Source of the DNA: Streptomyces rhizosphaerihabitans
Lineage (GTDB): Bacteria > Actinomycetota > Actinomycetes > Streptomycetales > Streptomycetaceae
Direction: 5' to 3'
Length of the DNA stretch: 64,000 nucleotides
Assembly (NCBI RefSeq): GCF_025399795.1
Contig: NZ_JAODTZ010000011.1
Coordinates: 124,001-188,000 of the forward strand
In this document: one piece after another, positions 27,692 to 37,499 of the stretch
Layout of the letters: every line of letters starts with the position of its first letter
Position numbering within the stretch: position 1 is the stretch's first letter
Position numbers and translations under genes: made by a program
Notes under the pieces: model-generated
What the model was told of the DNA's origin: nothing
Database searches by the model: none
Seen by the model: only the letters and a program-made list of their open reading frames with translations

Positions 27692-29215
27692 CTACCCGGC
27701 GGTGCCGCCGGGCGGGTTGCCGATCTCGCCGAGTGTCGTCTCCTCGTGCCGGCCGAGGCGACTGTGCGAGCGCCCGTAGAGGAAGTAGACGACGATGCCG
27801 ATCACCATCCAGATCGCGAACCGCAGCCAGGTCTCCGCGGGCAGGTTCAGCATCAGCCACAGCGTCGCGAGGACGGACAGGATCGGCACCCACGGCACCA
27901 GCGGGGTGCGGAAGGCGCGGGGCAGATCGGGGCGGGTGCGGCGGAGGATGACGACGCCGACGGCGACCACGATGAAGGCGAAGAGCGTGCCGATGTTGAC
28001 CAGTTCGGCCAGCTCGCTGAGGCTGGTGAAGCCCGCGAGGATCGCGATGATCACACCGAGCAGGATCGTCGGCCGGTGCGGGGTGCGGAACCTCGGGTGG
28101 ACCCGGGAGAAGAACCGCGGCAGCAGTCCGTCGCGGCTCATCGCGAAGAAGACACGCGTCTGGCCGAGCAGCAGGATCATGCAGACCGTGGTCAGTCCGA
28201 CGGCGGCGCCGAAGCTGATGACGCCCGCGTACCAGGGGTGCCCGGTGGCCTTGAACGCGTCGGCGAGCGGGGCGTCGACGGACAGCTCGGTGTACTTCTG
28301 CATGCCCGTGACCACGATCGACACCAGGACGTAGAGCGTGGTGCAGATGATCAGCGAGCCGAGGATGCCGCGCGGCATGTCCCGCTGCGGGTTCTTCGTC
28401 TCCTCGGCGGCCGTGGCGACCACGTCGAAGCCGATGAAGGCGAAGAACACGACGGAGGCCGCGGTGAAGATGCCCATCACGCCGAAGTTGGTCGGCGCCC
28501 AGCCGAACATCAGCTGGATCAGCGGGGTCTTGATGCCGCTGCCCGCCTCCACGGCCTGCGCCTTGGGGATGAACGGCTTGTAGTTGTCGCCCTCGATGAA
28601 GAAGGCGCCCGCGATGATCACGATCAGGACGACGGTGACCTTGATCGCGACGACCAGTGTGGTGATCCGGGCGGAGAGCTTCACGCCGATGACGAGGATG
28701 GCGGTGAGCACCAGCACCAGTGCTGAGGCGAGAATGTCGAAACCGAACCCGGTGGCCCCCTCGCGTCCGCTGAGCGACTCGGGCATGTGCCAGCCCGCGT
28801 TGTCCATCAGCGAGCGCACATAGCCCGACCAGCCGACGGCCACCACCGCCGTGCCGAGCGCGAACTCCAGCACCAGGTCCCAGCCGATGATCCAGGCGGG
28901 CATCTCGCCCAGAGAGGCGTAGGCGAACGTGTACGCGGATCCCGCGACGGGGACCGTGGAGGCGAACTCCGCGTAGCACAGGGCCGCCAGCGCACAGGCG
29001 ACACCCGCGGCGACGAAGGCGAGCGAGACCCCCGGCCCCGCGTTCTCCTTGGCCACCTTGCCGGTGAGGACGAAGATGCCGGTGCCGATGATGACACCGA
29101 CGCCGAACACGGTGAGGTCCAGAGCGGACAGCGTCTTCTTGAGCGCGTGCTCCGGCTCCTCAGTGTCCAAGATCGATTGTTCGACCTTCTTCGTTCTGAA
29201 GAGGGTGTTGCTCAC
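27692..29215 (-). CDS. APC-family amino-acid permease
   Basis: 507 residues from the GTG at 29215, chosen because GGGAGG lies 8 bases upstream; an in-frame ATG at 29248 is possible but lacks a good site. Twelve or more hydrophobic helices. The APC signature at the start is LTVFGVGVIIGTGIFVLTGKVA; later come FDVVATAAEETKNPQRDMPRGI and FFAMSRDGLLPRFF, typical of cationic/branched-chain amino-acid transporters. Probably a proton-coupled importer in the cytoplasmic membrane; substrate not deducible. The dxs terminator lies upstream, so it has its own promoter. Confidence 0.88.
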   Translation of the reverse strand: MSNTLFRTKKVEQSILDTEEPEHALKKTLSALDLTVFGVGVIIGTGIFVLTGKVAKENAGPGVSLAFVAAGVACALAALCYAEFASTVPVAGSAYTFAYASLGEMPAWIIGWDLVLEFALGTAVVAVGWSGYVRSLMDNAGWHMPESLSGREGATGFGFDILASALVLVLTAILVIGVKLSARITTLVVAIKVTVVLIVIIAGAFFIEGDNYKPFIPKAQAVEAGSGIKTPLIQLMFGWAPTNFGVMGIFTAASVVFFAFIGFDVVATAAEETKNPQRDMPRGILGSLIICTTLYVLVSIVVTGMQKYTELSVDAPLADAFKATGHPWYAGVISFGAAVGLTTVCMILLLGQTRVFFAMSRDGLLPRFFSRVHPRFRTPHRPTILLGVIIAILAGFTSLSELAELVNIGTLFAFIVVAVGVVILRRTRPDLPRAFRTPLVPWVPILSVLATLWLMLNLPAETWLRFAIWMVIGIVVYFLYGRSHSRLGRHEETTLGEIGNPPGGTAG

Positions 29216-29300
29216 GGACGTACCTCCCACGCTTGTCGTCCTCGACATGATCGAGAGGGCAGGTAGCACGTGTTCCCCGGCGCGGCCCGGTTCACGCGGA

Positions 29301-29343
29301 TGGGCCGGTTTCACCACCCGTACAGGGTGCTGAAACCGGCCCA
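29301..29343 (-). terminator. Terminator downstream of dxs
   Basis: A 13-bp stem (TGGGCCGGTTTCA at 29301-29313 with TGAAACCGGCCCA at 29331-29343) continues after one C/C mismatch into CACCC/GGGTG around a GTACA loop. It is 20 bp past the dxs stop codon. Confidence 0.8.
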
Positions 29344-29362
29344 TCGGCCCTACGTGGCCGCG

Positions 29363-31294
29363 TCAGTCGCGCGCGGGCTCCACCGCGTCCATGGCCTGCG
29401 CGGTGGTGCGCTCGTACCGGCCGTCGAGCTTGGCGACGAGGCCGGTGACCTGCCGGGCGATGTCCGGCGCGGTCAGGCCGATCTCCGCCATGACCTCGGC
29501 GCGGGAGGCGTGGTCGAGGAAGCGCGGCGGGATGCCGAAGTCGCGCAGCGGGACGTCGACGCCCGCGTCGCGCAGGGCCTGCGCGACCGCCGAGCCGACA
29601 CCGCCGACCCTGGAGTTGTCCTCAACCGTGACGACCACGCGGTGCTGCTCGGCGAGCGGGGCCATGGCCTCGTCGACCGGCTTGACCCAGCGCGGGTCGA
29701 CGACGGTGGTGGAGATGCCCTGCCGGTCGAGGAGAGAGGCGATCTCCAGGCACATCGGGGCGAGCGCGCCGACGGAGACCAGCAGCACGTCGGGCGCGTC
29801 GGTGCCGGGCTCCCGCAGGACGTCCATCCCGCCGATCCGGCCCACGGCGGGGACGGCCGGGCCGACCGCGCCCTTGGAGAAGCGCACCACGGTGGGCGCG
29901 TCCTTCACCTGGACGGCCTCGCGCAGCTGGGCGCGGACCTGGTCGGCGTCGCGCGGCGCGGCGAGCCTGAGGCCCGGGACGACCTGGAGGATGGACATGT
30001 CCCACATGCCGTTGTGCGAGGCGCCGTCGGTGCCGGTGACGCCCGCGCGGTCCAGGACGAAGGTGACGCCGCACTTGTGCAGGGCCACGTCCATCAGGAC
30101 CTGGTCGAAGGCGCGGTTGAGGAAGGTCGCGTAGACGGCGAACACGGGGTGCAGTCCGCCAGTGGCGAGGCCCGCGGCGGAGACGGCGGCGTGCTGCTCG
30201 GCGATGCCGACGTCGTAGACCCGCTTGGGGAACGCCTTGGCGAACCGGTCGAGGCCGACCGGCTGGAGCATCGCGGCGGTGATCGCGACGATGTCCTCGC
30301 GCTCCTTGCCGAGCTCGACCATCTCCTCGCCGAAGACGGAGGTCCAGTCGGCGCCGGAGGAGGCGATCGGCAGGCCCGTGTCGGGGTGGATCTTGCCGAC
30401 GGCGTGGAAGCGGTCCGCCTCGTCCTGGAGGGCGGGCTGGTAGCCGCGGCCCTTCTCGGTGAGGCAGTGCACGATGACCGGGCCGCCGAAGCGCTTGGCG
30501 CGGGCGAGGGCCGACTCCAGGGCCTCGATGTCGTGGCCGTCGATCGGCCCGACGTACTTCAGGCCGAGGTCCTCGAACATGCCCTGCGGGGCGATGAAGT
30601 CCTTCAGGCCCTTCTTCGCACCGTGCAGGGTCTCGTAGAGAGGCTTGCCGACGACCGGGGTGCGCTCCAGGAGGTCCTTGCCGCGGGCCAGGAAGCGCTC
30701 GTAGCCGTCGGTGGTGCGCAGGGTCGCCAGATGGTTCGCGAGGCCGCCGATGGTCGGCGCGTACGAACGCTCGTTGTCGTTGACGACGATGATCAGCGGG
30801 CGGTCCTTGGCGTCGGCGATGTTGTTCAGCGCCTCCCAGGCCATACCGCCGGTGAGAGCGCCGTCACCGATGACGGCGACCACGTGGTCGTTCCTGCCGA
30901 GGACCTCGTTGGCCTTCGACAGACCGTCGGCCCAGCCGAGGACCGTGGAGGCGTGCGAGTTCTCGATGATGTCGTGCTCGGACTCGGCCTGCGAGGGGTA
31001 GCCGGACAGGCCGCCCTTCATCTTCAGCCGGGAGAAGTCCTGGCGGCCGGTGAGCAGCTTGTGGACGTAGGACTGGTGGCCCGTGTCCCACAGCACTCTG
31101 TCCTTGGGCGACTCGAAGACGCGGTGCAGGGCGATGGTCAGTTCCACGACACCGAGGTTGGGGCCGAGGTGGCCGCCGGTCTTGGAGACCGCGTCGACGA
31201 GGAAGGTCCTGATCTCGCCGGCCAGCTGGTCCAGCTGCTCCAGGCTGAGCCGGTCCAGATCGCGCGGTCCCCTGATGCGGGTCAGCAGCGGCAC
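29363..31294 (-). CDS. dxs: 1-deoxy-D-xylulose-5-phosphate synthase
   Basis: 643 residues from the GTG at 31294, behind AAGGAGG; the normal length for Dxs. N-terminal thiamine-diphosphate motifs: [18 protein letters not shown], the [12 protein letters not shown] histidine region, [16 protein letters not shown] and [11 protein letters not shown]. The middle pyrimidine-binding domain has [18 protein letters not shown], with the catalytic Glu. It condenses pyruvate and glyceraldehyde-3-phosphate, the entry step of the MEP isoprenoid pathway. Monocistronic by its own terminator and the xylH terminator upstream. Confidence 0.96.
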   Translation of the reverse strand: MPLLTRIRGPRDLDRLSLEQLDQLAGEIRTFLVDAVSKTGGHLGPNLGVVELTIALHRVFESPKDRVLWDTGHQSYVHKLLTGRQDFSRLKMKGGLSGYPSQAESEHDIIENSHASTVLGWADGLSKANEVLGRNDHVVAVIGDGALTGGMAWEALNNIADAKDRPLIIVVNDNERSYAPTIGGLANHLATLRTTDGYERFLARGKDLLERTPVVGKPLYETLHGAKKGLKDFIAPQGMFEDLGLKYVGPIDGHDIEALESALARAKRFGGPVIVHCLTEKGRGYQPALQDEADRFHAVGKIHPDTGLPIASSGADWTSVFGEEMVELGKEREDIVAITAAMLQPVGLDRFAKAFPKRVYDVGIAEQHAAVSAAGLATGGLHPVFAVYATFLNRAFDQVLMDVALHKCGVTFVLDRAGVTGTDGASHNGMWDMSILQVVPGLRLAAPRDADQVRAQLREAVQVKDAPTVVRFSKGAVGPAVPAVGRIGGMDVLREPGTDAPDVLLVSVGALAPMCLEIASLLDRQGISTTVVDPRWVKPVDEAMAPLAEQHRVVVTVEDNSRVGGVGSAVAQALRDAGVDVPLRDFGIPPRFLDHASRAEVMAEIGLTAPDIARQVTGLVAKLDGRYERTTAQAMDAVEPARD

Positions 31295-31435
31295 CCGTGC
31301 CTCCTTGCAGTAGAGCTGTTGCCGGGCTTGGTCGAGTCTAATGTTCCGCCTTTGCGGGCGCGGTCCGGGCCTGGCGTTGTACGCCACACGATCGGCCCAA
31401 CCGGACGGGAACGCGCGTTCCATGTCCGGACGTGA

Positions 31436-31469
31436 CTGTGCCCGGCGCCACCACTGGCGCCGGGCACAG
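31436..31469 (-). terminator. Terminator of the xylFGH operon
   Basis: A perfect 15-bp stem (CTGTGCCCGGCGCCA / TGGCGCCGGGCACAG) with a CCAC tetraloop, 52 bp past the xylH stop codon. Confidence 0.85.
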
Positions 31470-31521
31470 GATGTTTCACAGGGACGCCGTCGCGCTGTGC
31501 TACGGCGTTCCCCGCGGAGTG

Positions 31522-32844
31522 TTACGCGCGGCCTGCGGCCTTCTGGCTCTTGCGCGAGACGGAGTCGATGACGACCGCGCCCAGGAGCACCGCACCAGTG
31601 ATCATGTACTGGATGGAGGTGTTCATGTTGAGCAGGTCGAGACCGGTCTGGATCGACTGGATGACCAGCATGCCCAGGAGGGCCGACCAAACGTTTCCGC
31701 GGCCACCGAAGAGGCTCGTACCACCGATGACGGCCGCCGCGATGGCGAGCATCAGCGTGTTGCCGCCACCGGCGTTCAGCGTGGCGCTCGCGGTCTGGCC
31801 GGCGAAGAACATACCGCCGACCGCCGCGAAACCGCCGGAGATGGCGAAGACGGTGATGCGGACCATGGACACGCTGATACCGGCACGGCGGGCCGCCTCG
31901 ATGCCGCCGCCGACCGCGAAGATCTTGCGGCCGTACGTGGTGCGACGCAGCACGAAGTCGACGATCACCAGGGAGGCGAGGAAGATCACCAGGGCGTTGG
32001 AGACACCGGAGGCGTTGTTCAGCACGGCGGCGGCGGTGAAGGACGCCACGGCGAGCGCTCCGACGCGCAGCAGGATCTCGCTGGTGGGCCGGAAGGGCAC
32101 ACCGGCGGCCCGGCGGCGGCGCTGGTCGATGAACGAGCCCACGAGCATGGAGGCGACACCGAGGCCGGCCAGCACGTAGGCACCGATGACGGCCTGGTCC
32201 ATGAAGAACGAGCTCTGGCCGAGCAGGTGGACCGGGCCGCTCTCGGCCGGGATGTTGATGGTGCCGCTCGTACCGAGCAGCCACAGCATCAGGCCGTTCC
32301 AGCCCAGGAAGCCGGCCAGCGTCACGACGAAGGCGGGCACGCCGATCCTGGCGAAGAACCAGCCCTGCATCGCGCCGATGACGGCCCCGGTCAGGACGGT
32401 CAGGAACAGGGCCAGCCAGGCGTTCACGCCGTGGTTGACCACGAACACCGCGAAGACCGTGGAGGCGAGGCCGCTGACCGAGCCGACGGAGAGGTCGATC
32501 TCACCGAGCAGCAGGACGAACACCAGGCCGATGGCCAGCATGCCGGTGGCCGACATGAAGTAGCTGATGTTCGACAGGTTGTCGGCGCTGAGGAAGCGGC
32601 TGTTCTGCGTCTGGAAGATCGTCCAGATGATGATCAGGCCGATGAAGACCGGCAGCGAGCCCAGCTCGCCACCCTTGATCTTGCGCTTGAACTCGGTGAC
32701 GTAGCCCTTGAGGCCCTCTTCGCGGACCAGCAGACGCGGGTCCACGACCGACACGGGAGCGGCTGTGGGGTCGTCGGAGGGAGCCACCGTGTTCTGGTGC
32801 GCCACCTCGGCCTCCGCCTTGGAAACCTTGGACGTGTCGCTCAC
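31522..32844 (-). CDS. xylH: Xylose/pentose ABC transporter permease XylH
   Basis: 440 residues from a GTG at 32844 that overlaps the xylG stop (GTGA). A ~60-residue cytoplasmic tail precedes about ten membrane helices of the RbsC/XylH/BPD_transp_2 type, including the family segment [22 protein letters not shown] and [26 protein letters not shown]. It forms the channel of the high-affinity xylose importer with XylF (binding lipoprotein) and XylG (ATPase). Last gene of xylF-xylG-xylH. Confidence 0.92.
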   Translation of the reverse strand: MSDTSKVSKAEAEVAHQNTVAPSDDPTAAPVSVVDPRLLVREEGLKGYVTEFKRKIKGGELGSLPVFIGLIIIWTIFQTQNSRFLSADNLSNISYFMSATGMLAIGLVFVLLLGEIDLSVGSVSGLASTVFAVFVVNHGVNAWLALFLTVLTGAVIGAMQGWFFARIGVPAFVVTLAGFLGWNGLMLWLLGTSGTINIPAESGPVHLLGQSSFFMDQAVIGAYVLAGLGVASMLVGSFIDQRRRRAAGVPFRPTSEILLRVGALAVASFTAAAVLNNASGVSNALVIFLASLVIVDFVLRRTTYGRKIFAVGGGIEAARRAGISVSMVRITVFAISGGFAAVGGMFFAGQTASATLNAGGGNTLMLAIAAAVIGGTSLFGGRGNVWSALLGMLVIQSIQTGLDLLNMNTSIQYMITGAVLLGAVVIDSVSRKSQKAAGRA

Positions 32845-33623
32845 TTTGCGGCCTCCGTGTTGCGACGCCCGGCACGACGGGTCACGGCATTGTCCGTGGC
32901 TCCGGTGATCGCGGCGATGATCTCTTCGTGGCTGGTGTCCTTCACGGAGAAGGAGCCGTTGTTCTTGCCCAGGCGCAGGACGGCGACGGTGTCCGCGACG
33001 GCCTTCACGTCAGCCATGTTGTGGCTGATGAGAATGACGCCGAGGTCGCGCTCGCGCAGCCGCTCGACCAGGTCGAGGACCTGAGCGGTCTGCTCGACAC
33101 CGAGCGCGGCGGTCGGCTCGTCGAGGATGACGACCTTGGGGTCGCCGATGAGGGCGCGGGCGATGGCCACGACCTGGCGCTGACCGCCGGAAAGGCTCGC
33201 GATCGGGATACGCACGCTCGGGATGCGGATGGAGAGTGTGCTGAGCAGCTCACGCGCCTTCTGCTCCATCGTGACCTCGTCGATGACGCCGCGGTGAAGC
33301 AGCTCACGACCGAGGTAGAGGTTGCCGACCACGTCGAGGTTGTCGCACAGGGCGAGGTCCTGGTAGACGGTCGCGACGCCGAGTCCCTGGGCGTCGTGCG
33401 GCTTGTTGATGCTGACGGGCTGACCGTCCCACTCGATGACGCCCTCATCGATGGGGTGGACACCCGCGATGGTCTTGACCAGGGTGGACTTTCCTGCGCC
33501 ATTGTCGCCCACCAGGGCGACCACTTCTCCGGGGTGGACCTCCAGCTCGACATCGGTGAGTGCCTGCACAGCACCGAATCGCTTGGAGACTCCGCGCAAC
33601 GCCAGCACGGGCGTAGCGGACAC
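32841..33623 (-). CDS. xylG: Xylose/pentose ABC transporter ATPase XylG
   Basis: 260 residues from the GTG at 33623 (AAGGAG nine bases upstream); the ATG at 33632 abuts the ribosome site and is unlikely. Walker A GDNGAGKST (39-47), signature LSGGQRQVVAIARAL, Walker B VVILDEPTAALG, switch His in ILISHNM. The protein is a single ATPase domain, half the size of the two-domain E. coli XylG, so it must act as a homodimer. It powers XylH. Separated from xylF by 256 bp containing hairpins, and overlapping xylH by 4 bp. Confidence 0.92.
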   Translation of the reverse strand: MSATPVLALRGVSKRFGAVQALTDVELEVHPGEVVALVGDNGAGKSTLVKTIAGVHPIDEGVIEWDGQPVSINKPHDAQGLGVATVYQDLALCDNLDVVGNLYLGRELLHRGVIDEVTMEQKARELLSTLSIRIPSVRIPIASLSGGQRQVVAIARALIGDPKVVILDEPTAALGVEQTAQVLDLVERLRERDLGVILISHNMADVKAVADTVAVLRLGKNNGSFSVKDTSHEEIIAAITGATDNAVTRRAGRRNTEAAK

Positions 33624-33879
33624 GTGAACCATCTCCTTCGCCGCCTGACCGGCGGGGATGCCGCGCTCGAACCAACCGGCGCGGAGGGATGTGCGAAATG
33701 CACAAGGTTTACAAGATGAACATGCGCGAATCCGCTGCATTTCGCAACGGATCCATCCGACGCCCGCCCCGCAGCGGGGTGTGAAGGTGGGGCAGGCGTC
33801 GGACAGGTTCGCGAGACCGCTGAGCGGCCGAAACTCGGGCGACCACCCGTTGCGCGGAGGTCGCCCGAGAGGGTCGTGC
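33624..33879 (-). promoter_or_regulatory. xylF-xylG intercistronic hairpin region
   Basis: Just behind the xylF stop is an 11-bp stem (33834-33844 with 33859-33869, 14-nt loop). Closer to xylG an 11-nt inverted repeat TGCGAAATGCA (33692-33702) / TGCATTTCGCA (33736-33746) spans 33 nt. These would partly terminate or protect the xylF message, giving more binding protein than transporter, a common pattern in such operons; the second could alternatively be an operator. Confidence 0.55.
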
Positions 33880-34983
33880 TTACTGGAGGCCGGCAGCCTT
33901 GCAGGCCTTGGCGAAGTCCGCGGTGCAGATGTCGGCGACGGTGTAGAGCTTGTCCTTGATCACCGTGTCCTTGATGTTGGCCTTGGTGACCGAGACCGGG
34001 ACCAGGAGCTGCGAGGGCACCTTGTCGCCGGAGCCGCTGGTGAGCTCCTGGGTGGCCAGGGACTTGATGTCCTTGCCCTCGAGCAGGTTGACCGCGAGCT
34101 GGGCAGCGGCGTCCGCCTCCGGCTTGAAGGCCTTGTAGACGGTGGAGGACTGGGTGCCGGCGACGATGCGCTGGATACCCGCGAGCTCCGCGTCCTGACC
34201 CGTCAGCGGGATGCCACTGATCTTCGCACCCTTGAGGGTGTTCGCGATGCCACCGGCCATGCCGTCGTTGGCGGAGTAGACGCCCGCGATGTTCTTGGCA
34301 CCGAGCTGCGTGATGGCAGCGGACATCTTCTGGGCGGCGACGGTGTCCTTCCAGAGGCCGGACTGCTCGTAGGCGATGTCGACCTTGCCGTCGAGGGCCT
34401 TGTGGGCACCCGCCTTGAACTGACCGGCGTTCGGGTCGGCGTCGTCACCGTTGATCATGACGATCTTCGACTTCGGGGTGGCCTTGGAGCCGAGCGAGGC
34501 GAGCAGCGCCTCACCCTGGAGCTGGCCGACCTTCTGGTTGTCGAAGGAGACGTAAGCCGAGACCGGACCCTGGGCGAGACGGTCGTACGCGACGACCTTG
34601 ATGCCCTTGTCGACCGCGGTCTTGATCGAGGACTTGATGGCGGCCGAGTCCTGCGCGCTGATCACGAGGACCTTGACGCCCTGGGTGATCATGGTGCTGA
34701 CCTGCTGGGCCTGCTTGGCGGCGTCGCCGGCCGCGTTCGCGTACTGGACCTTGCAGTCCGGGCACAGCTCCTTGACCTTGTTCTCGAAGAGCGGGTGGTC
34801 GAACTTCTCGTAGCGCGCGGTGACACTGTCGGGGAGCAGGAGACCGATGGTCTTGCTGCCCGAGGAGGAGGAGCTGCTGCTGTCGCTGGAGCTCTTGTCG
34901 CCGGCCTTGCCACAGGCGGCCACCGAGAGGGCCATGGAAACAGCGGCGGTACCGATTACGACTCTGCGCATCGTGTTGTTCAT
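33880..34983 (-). CDS. xylF: Xylose/pentose-binding lipoprotein XylF
   Basis: 367 residues. Lipoprotein signal MNNTMRRVVIGTAAVSMALSVAAC with the acceptor Cys24, then a Ser-rich linker and a type I periplasmic-binding fold: KTIGLLLPDSVTARYEKFDHPLFENKV, VLVISAQDSAAIKSSIKTAVDKGIKVVAYDRLA, GVYSANDGMAGGIANTLKG, LTGQDAELAGIQRIVAGTQ. It captures xylose or a related pentose for XylG/XylH. ATG at 34983 with GGAGG upstream. A candidate operator AAGTAAATACTT lies at 35064-35075, between this gene and the ROK regulator gene. Confidence 0.93.
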   Translation of the reverse strand: MNNTMRRVVIGTAAVSMALSVAACGKAGDKSSSDSSSSSSSGSKTIGLLLPDSVTARYEKFDHPLFENKVKELCPDCKVQYANAAGDAAKQAQQVSTMITQGVKVLVISAQDSAAIKSSIKTAVDKGIKVVAYDRLAQGPVSAYVSFDNQKVGQLQGEALLASLGSKATPKSKIVMINGDDADPNAGQFKAGAHKALDGKVDIAYEQSGLWKDTVAAQKMSAAITQLGAKNIAGVYSANDGMAGGIANTLKGAKISGIPLTGQDAELAGIQRIVAGTQSSTVYKAFKPEADAAAQLAVNLLEGKDIKSLATQELTSGSGDKVPSQLLVPVSVTKANIKDTVIKDKLYTVADICTADFAKACKAAGLQ

Positions 34984-35063
34984 TGGTGGTGCCTCCCTGA
35001 CAGGGCCGCAACGCTGCGGCCGAGGTGGTTTGGAGTCAACTCGGCCACCCGTGCGACGTCAAG

Positions 35064-35075
35064 AAGTAAATACTT
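35064..35075. promoter_or_regulatory. Candidate operator upstream of xylF
   Basis: AAGTAAATACTT has 5-bp inverted arms with an AA centre in an AT-rich stretch, 81 bp upstream of the xylF ATG and 29 bp after the rok7B7 stop. Rok7B7 is reported to act on xylFGH; that it binds here is inference. Confidence 0.4.
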
Positions 35076-35104
35076 AACGGGTTGGCAACGGCGTGTTTCG
35101 TTCT

Positions 35105-36304
35105 CTAAGTGAAGGCAGGCGCAGCGGCGGACAGAGACCCGTCCAAAAGGGTCGAATCGCCCATCTCGCTGAGCGCGAGAGCAAGCGCTCCGAGCACCTC
35201 CGCACGGCCCCCGAGCGCCCCTGGCAACACCGAGAGCTGACGTGCGGCACTGGGGATCGCATAGCGGCCGACAGACTCCCTGATGGGCCCGAGAACGAGC
35301 TCACCGGCCTCGGCGAGATCGCCGCCGAGGACCACCCGGCTCGGGTTCAGCAAATTGCAGAGGTTCGCGACTCCACTGCCGATATGTCGGCCGACGTCGG
35401 CGATCACGCGACGGCAGCCCGGATCTCCGTCCCGCGCCAGCCTGACCACGCCCTCCATGGTCAGATCGGTCCCGTGACTGGACTGGAGGAGCGGCAGCAC
35501 ATAGCGCGCCGCCGCGAAGGTCTCCAGGCAGCCGCGGTTGCCGCAACGGCAGACGGGGCCGGATTCATCAAGTGTAATATGCCCGATTTCTCCCGCCGTG
35601 CCACCCGGACCGCGGTAGATCTTGCCTTCTATCACCAGGCCCGCGCCGACACCGCTGGCGACCTTGATGTACGCGAGATCCCGGACCCCGCGCCCGCTGC
35701 CCCAGACCATCTCGCCGAGCGCGCCCAGATTGGCGTCGTTGTCCACGTACACGGGCACGCCGAGCCGCCCCCGCAGCTCCTCGGCGGGCCTGGCGCCGGT
35801 CCAGCCCGGCAGGATCGAGGTGGACCCCAGGGTCCCCGATTCCACGTCGATGGGGCCCGGCACACCGAGCCCCACGCCCGCGACCTTGGAACGGTCCACG
35901 CCGGTTGCCGCGATCAGGCGGCTGACCAGCTCCTCGGCCCGGTCGAAGCCCTGCGCGGCGGAGGCGTCGACGTCCAGCGGCTCGGACTCCTCCGCCAGCA
36001 CCTGATGGGCCAGGTTCCCGACCGCGACGCGCAGATGGGTATGCCCGAAGTCGACACCGATGACGATGCCGGCGTCGCCGCTCAAGGACACGCTGCGCGC
36101 CCTGCGGCCGCCGGCCGAAGTGGGCGTGACCTCGACCGTTCCCCCGTCCTTGAGTTCACGAACGATATTGGAAACGGTCGCGGCCGACAGGCCCGTCGTC
36201 CTCGCGATCTCCGCCTGTGTGAGCGAACCGGCGAGGCGCACCGCTCGCACGACGCGCTCCAGATTGGCTCGGTGCAGCGAAGACTGCGACCCCGGAGTCT
36301 CCAT
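35105..36304 (-). CDS. rok7B7: ROK-family transcriptional regulator Rok7B7
   Basis: 399 residues from the ATG at 36304; the GTG at 36316 overlaps the AGGAG and cannot be the start. N-terminal winged helix-turn-helix: LTQAEIARTTGLSAATVSNIVRELKDGG. The ROK sugar-kinase-like part follows: VIGVDFGHTHLRVAVGN, GVGLGVPGPIDVESG, YVDNDANLGALGE with the catalytic-type Asp, and the zinc cluster CRCGNRGCLE. In S. coelicolor Rok7B7 sits between ngcEFG and xylFGH and links xylose uptake, carbon repression and antibiotic production; the same order is seen here. Preceded by a perfect 10-bp-stem palindrome. Confidence 0.93.
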   Translation of the reverse strand: METPGSQSSLHRANLERVVRAVRLAGSLTQAEIARTTGLSAATVSNIVRELKDGGTVEVTPTSAGGRRARSVSLSGDAGIVIGVDFGHTHLRVAVGNLAHQVLAEESEPLDVDASAAQGFDRAEELVSRLIAATGVDRSKVAGVGLGVPGPIDVESGTLGSTSILPGWTGARPAEELRGRLGVPVYVDNDANLGALGEMVWGSGRGVRDLAYIKVASGVGAGLVIEGKIYRGPGGTAGEIGHITLDESGPVCRCGNRGCLETFAAARYVLPLLQSSHGTDLTMEGVVRLARDGDPGCRRVIADVGRHIGSGVANLCNLLNPSRVVLGGDLAEAGELVLGPIRESVGRYAIPSAARQLSVLPGALGGRAEVLGALALALSEMGDSTLLDGSLSAAAPAFT

Positions 36305-36356
36305 CGACTCATCCACTCCTGCCCTCAGCGGGCGGCCCCGATGCCGCCCGTGTGAT

Positions 36357-36380
36357 CCGGGTCACGTCAACGTGACCCGG
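36357..36380. promoter_or_regulatory. Perfect palindrome upstream of rok7B7
   Basis: CCGGGTCACG and its complement CGTGACCCGG flank TCAA, 53 bp before the rok7B7 start. It could be an autoregulatory operator or a leader hairpin. Confidence 0.5.
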
Positions 36381-36494
36381 TCACTTACAAGTTGTGAACT
36401 CCAAGCTCCGCTGAACGGGTTACCGGCGTCAAGTCCTTGACGAAAATCAGGTCCACCCGGTCATGTTCGAGTTCCGGCCGCACCCGGACACACG

Positions 36495-36524
36495 TACGCC
36501 ACCCCCGGGGCCGGAGGTGGCGTA
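36495..36524 (-). terminator. Terminator of the ngcEFG operon
   Basis: A 9-bp stem TACGCCACC (36495-36503) / GGTGGCGTA (36516-36524) with a GC-rich loop, 22 bp past the ngcG stop. Confidence 0.55.
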
Positions 36525-36545
36525 GGCGGAGAACGGGACGATTCG

Positions 36546-37484
36546 CTACTTGAGAGTCGCCGAGGTGAGGCCCGCCTGGACCTGACGCTGGAAGGACAGA
36601 TAGACGATCAGCATGGGGATCATGGCGATCGTCACGCCGGCGAACAGGACGGGAAGATCGGTGGCGTACCCCTGCTGCTGCTGCAGCTGGATGAGGCCCT
36701 GGGTCAGAACGTAGCGTTCCGGATCCGAACTGGTCTGCGGCTGCATCAGCACCGAGGGCAGGATGTACTGGTTCCACTGGCCCAGGACGTTGAAGATGCC
36801 GACGCTGAGCAGTCCGGGCTTGGCCATCGGCAGCATGACCTGGAAGAACGCCCGGGTGTGCGAGGCCCCGTCGAGCACCGCCGCCTCGAAGACCGCCGTG
36901 GGCAGTGTCCGGAAGAAGGCGTGCATGAAGAACACGGTGAACGGCAGCGAGTAGGCGACGTACACCAGGATCAGGCCTTGGTATGTGTTCAACATGTCGA
37001 GACGTTTGACCATGAAGAACAGCGGAACCAGGGCCAGGAAGACGGGGAACATGGCCCCGCCGACGAAGAAGTAGTACACGAGCCGGTTGCCCGGGAACTC
37101 GTAGCGGGCCAGTACGTAGGCCGCCATCGCGCCGAGGAGCATGGTCAGCGGGACCGAGAAGACCAGGACGATCAGGGTGTTGGCGAAGTAGTCGCCGATG
37201 CCCTTGTTCCAGGCCCGGGTGAAGACGTCGAACTGCCAGTTCGAGGGCCAGCCGAGGGCCGAACCGCCGATCTGCGCGTCGGTCTTGAAGGAGCTCAGGA
37301 CGAGCCAGAGCAGCGGCAGGATGATCAGGACCGCCCACAGGGCCAGGAAGCCGTGCGAGAAGACGTTGAGGGCCATGCCCTCGGTGCGCTTGTCACCCGG
37401 CCGGGGCGGGGCCTTCCTGGCGTTTCGTTGCGGGGGTACTCCGGCGCCGTCGACCTTCGTCGGCTCCGTGATGGGTGCGCTCAT
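36546..37484 (-). CDS. ngcG: N-acetylglucosamine/chitobiose ABC transporter permease NgcG
   Basis: 312 residues. Disordered ~45-residue N-terminus, then six membrane helices of the MalG/BPD_transp_1 type. The EAA loop with the conserved Gly reads VFEAAVLDGASHTRAFFQVMLPMAKPGL. ATG at 37484 with GGGAG upstream, 15 bp behind ngcF. With NgcF it forms the channel for GlcNAc/chitobiose import; no ATPase gene is present, so the shared MsiK ATPase encoded elsewhere probably drives it. The assignment rests on order next to rok7B7 and on the Tat-type binding protein NgcE. Confidence 0.88.
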   Translation of the reverse strand: MSAPITEPTKVDGAGVPPQRNARKAPPRPGDKRTEGMALNVFSHGFLALWAVLIILPLLWLVLSSFKTDAQIGGSALGWPSNWQFDVFTRAWNKGIGDYFANTLIVLVFSVPLTMLLGAMAAYVLARYEFPGNRLVYYFFVGGAMFPVFLALVPLFFMVKRLDMLNTYQGLILVYVAYSLPFTVFFMHAFFRTLPTAVFEAAVLDGASHTRAFFQVMLPMAKPGLLSVGIFNVLGQWNQYILPSVLMQPQTSSDPERYVLTQGLIQLQQQQGYATDLPVLFAGVTIAMIPMLIVYLSFQRQVQAGLTSATLK

Positions 37485-37499
37485 AGTCGTGTCTCCCGC

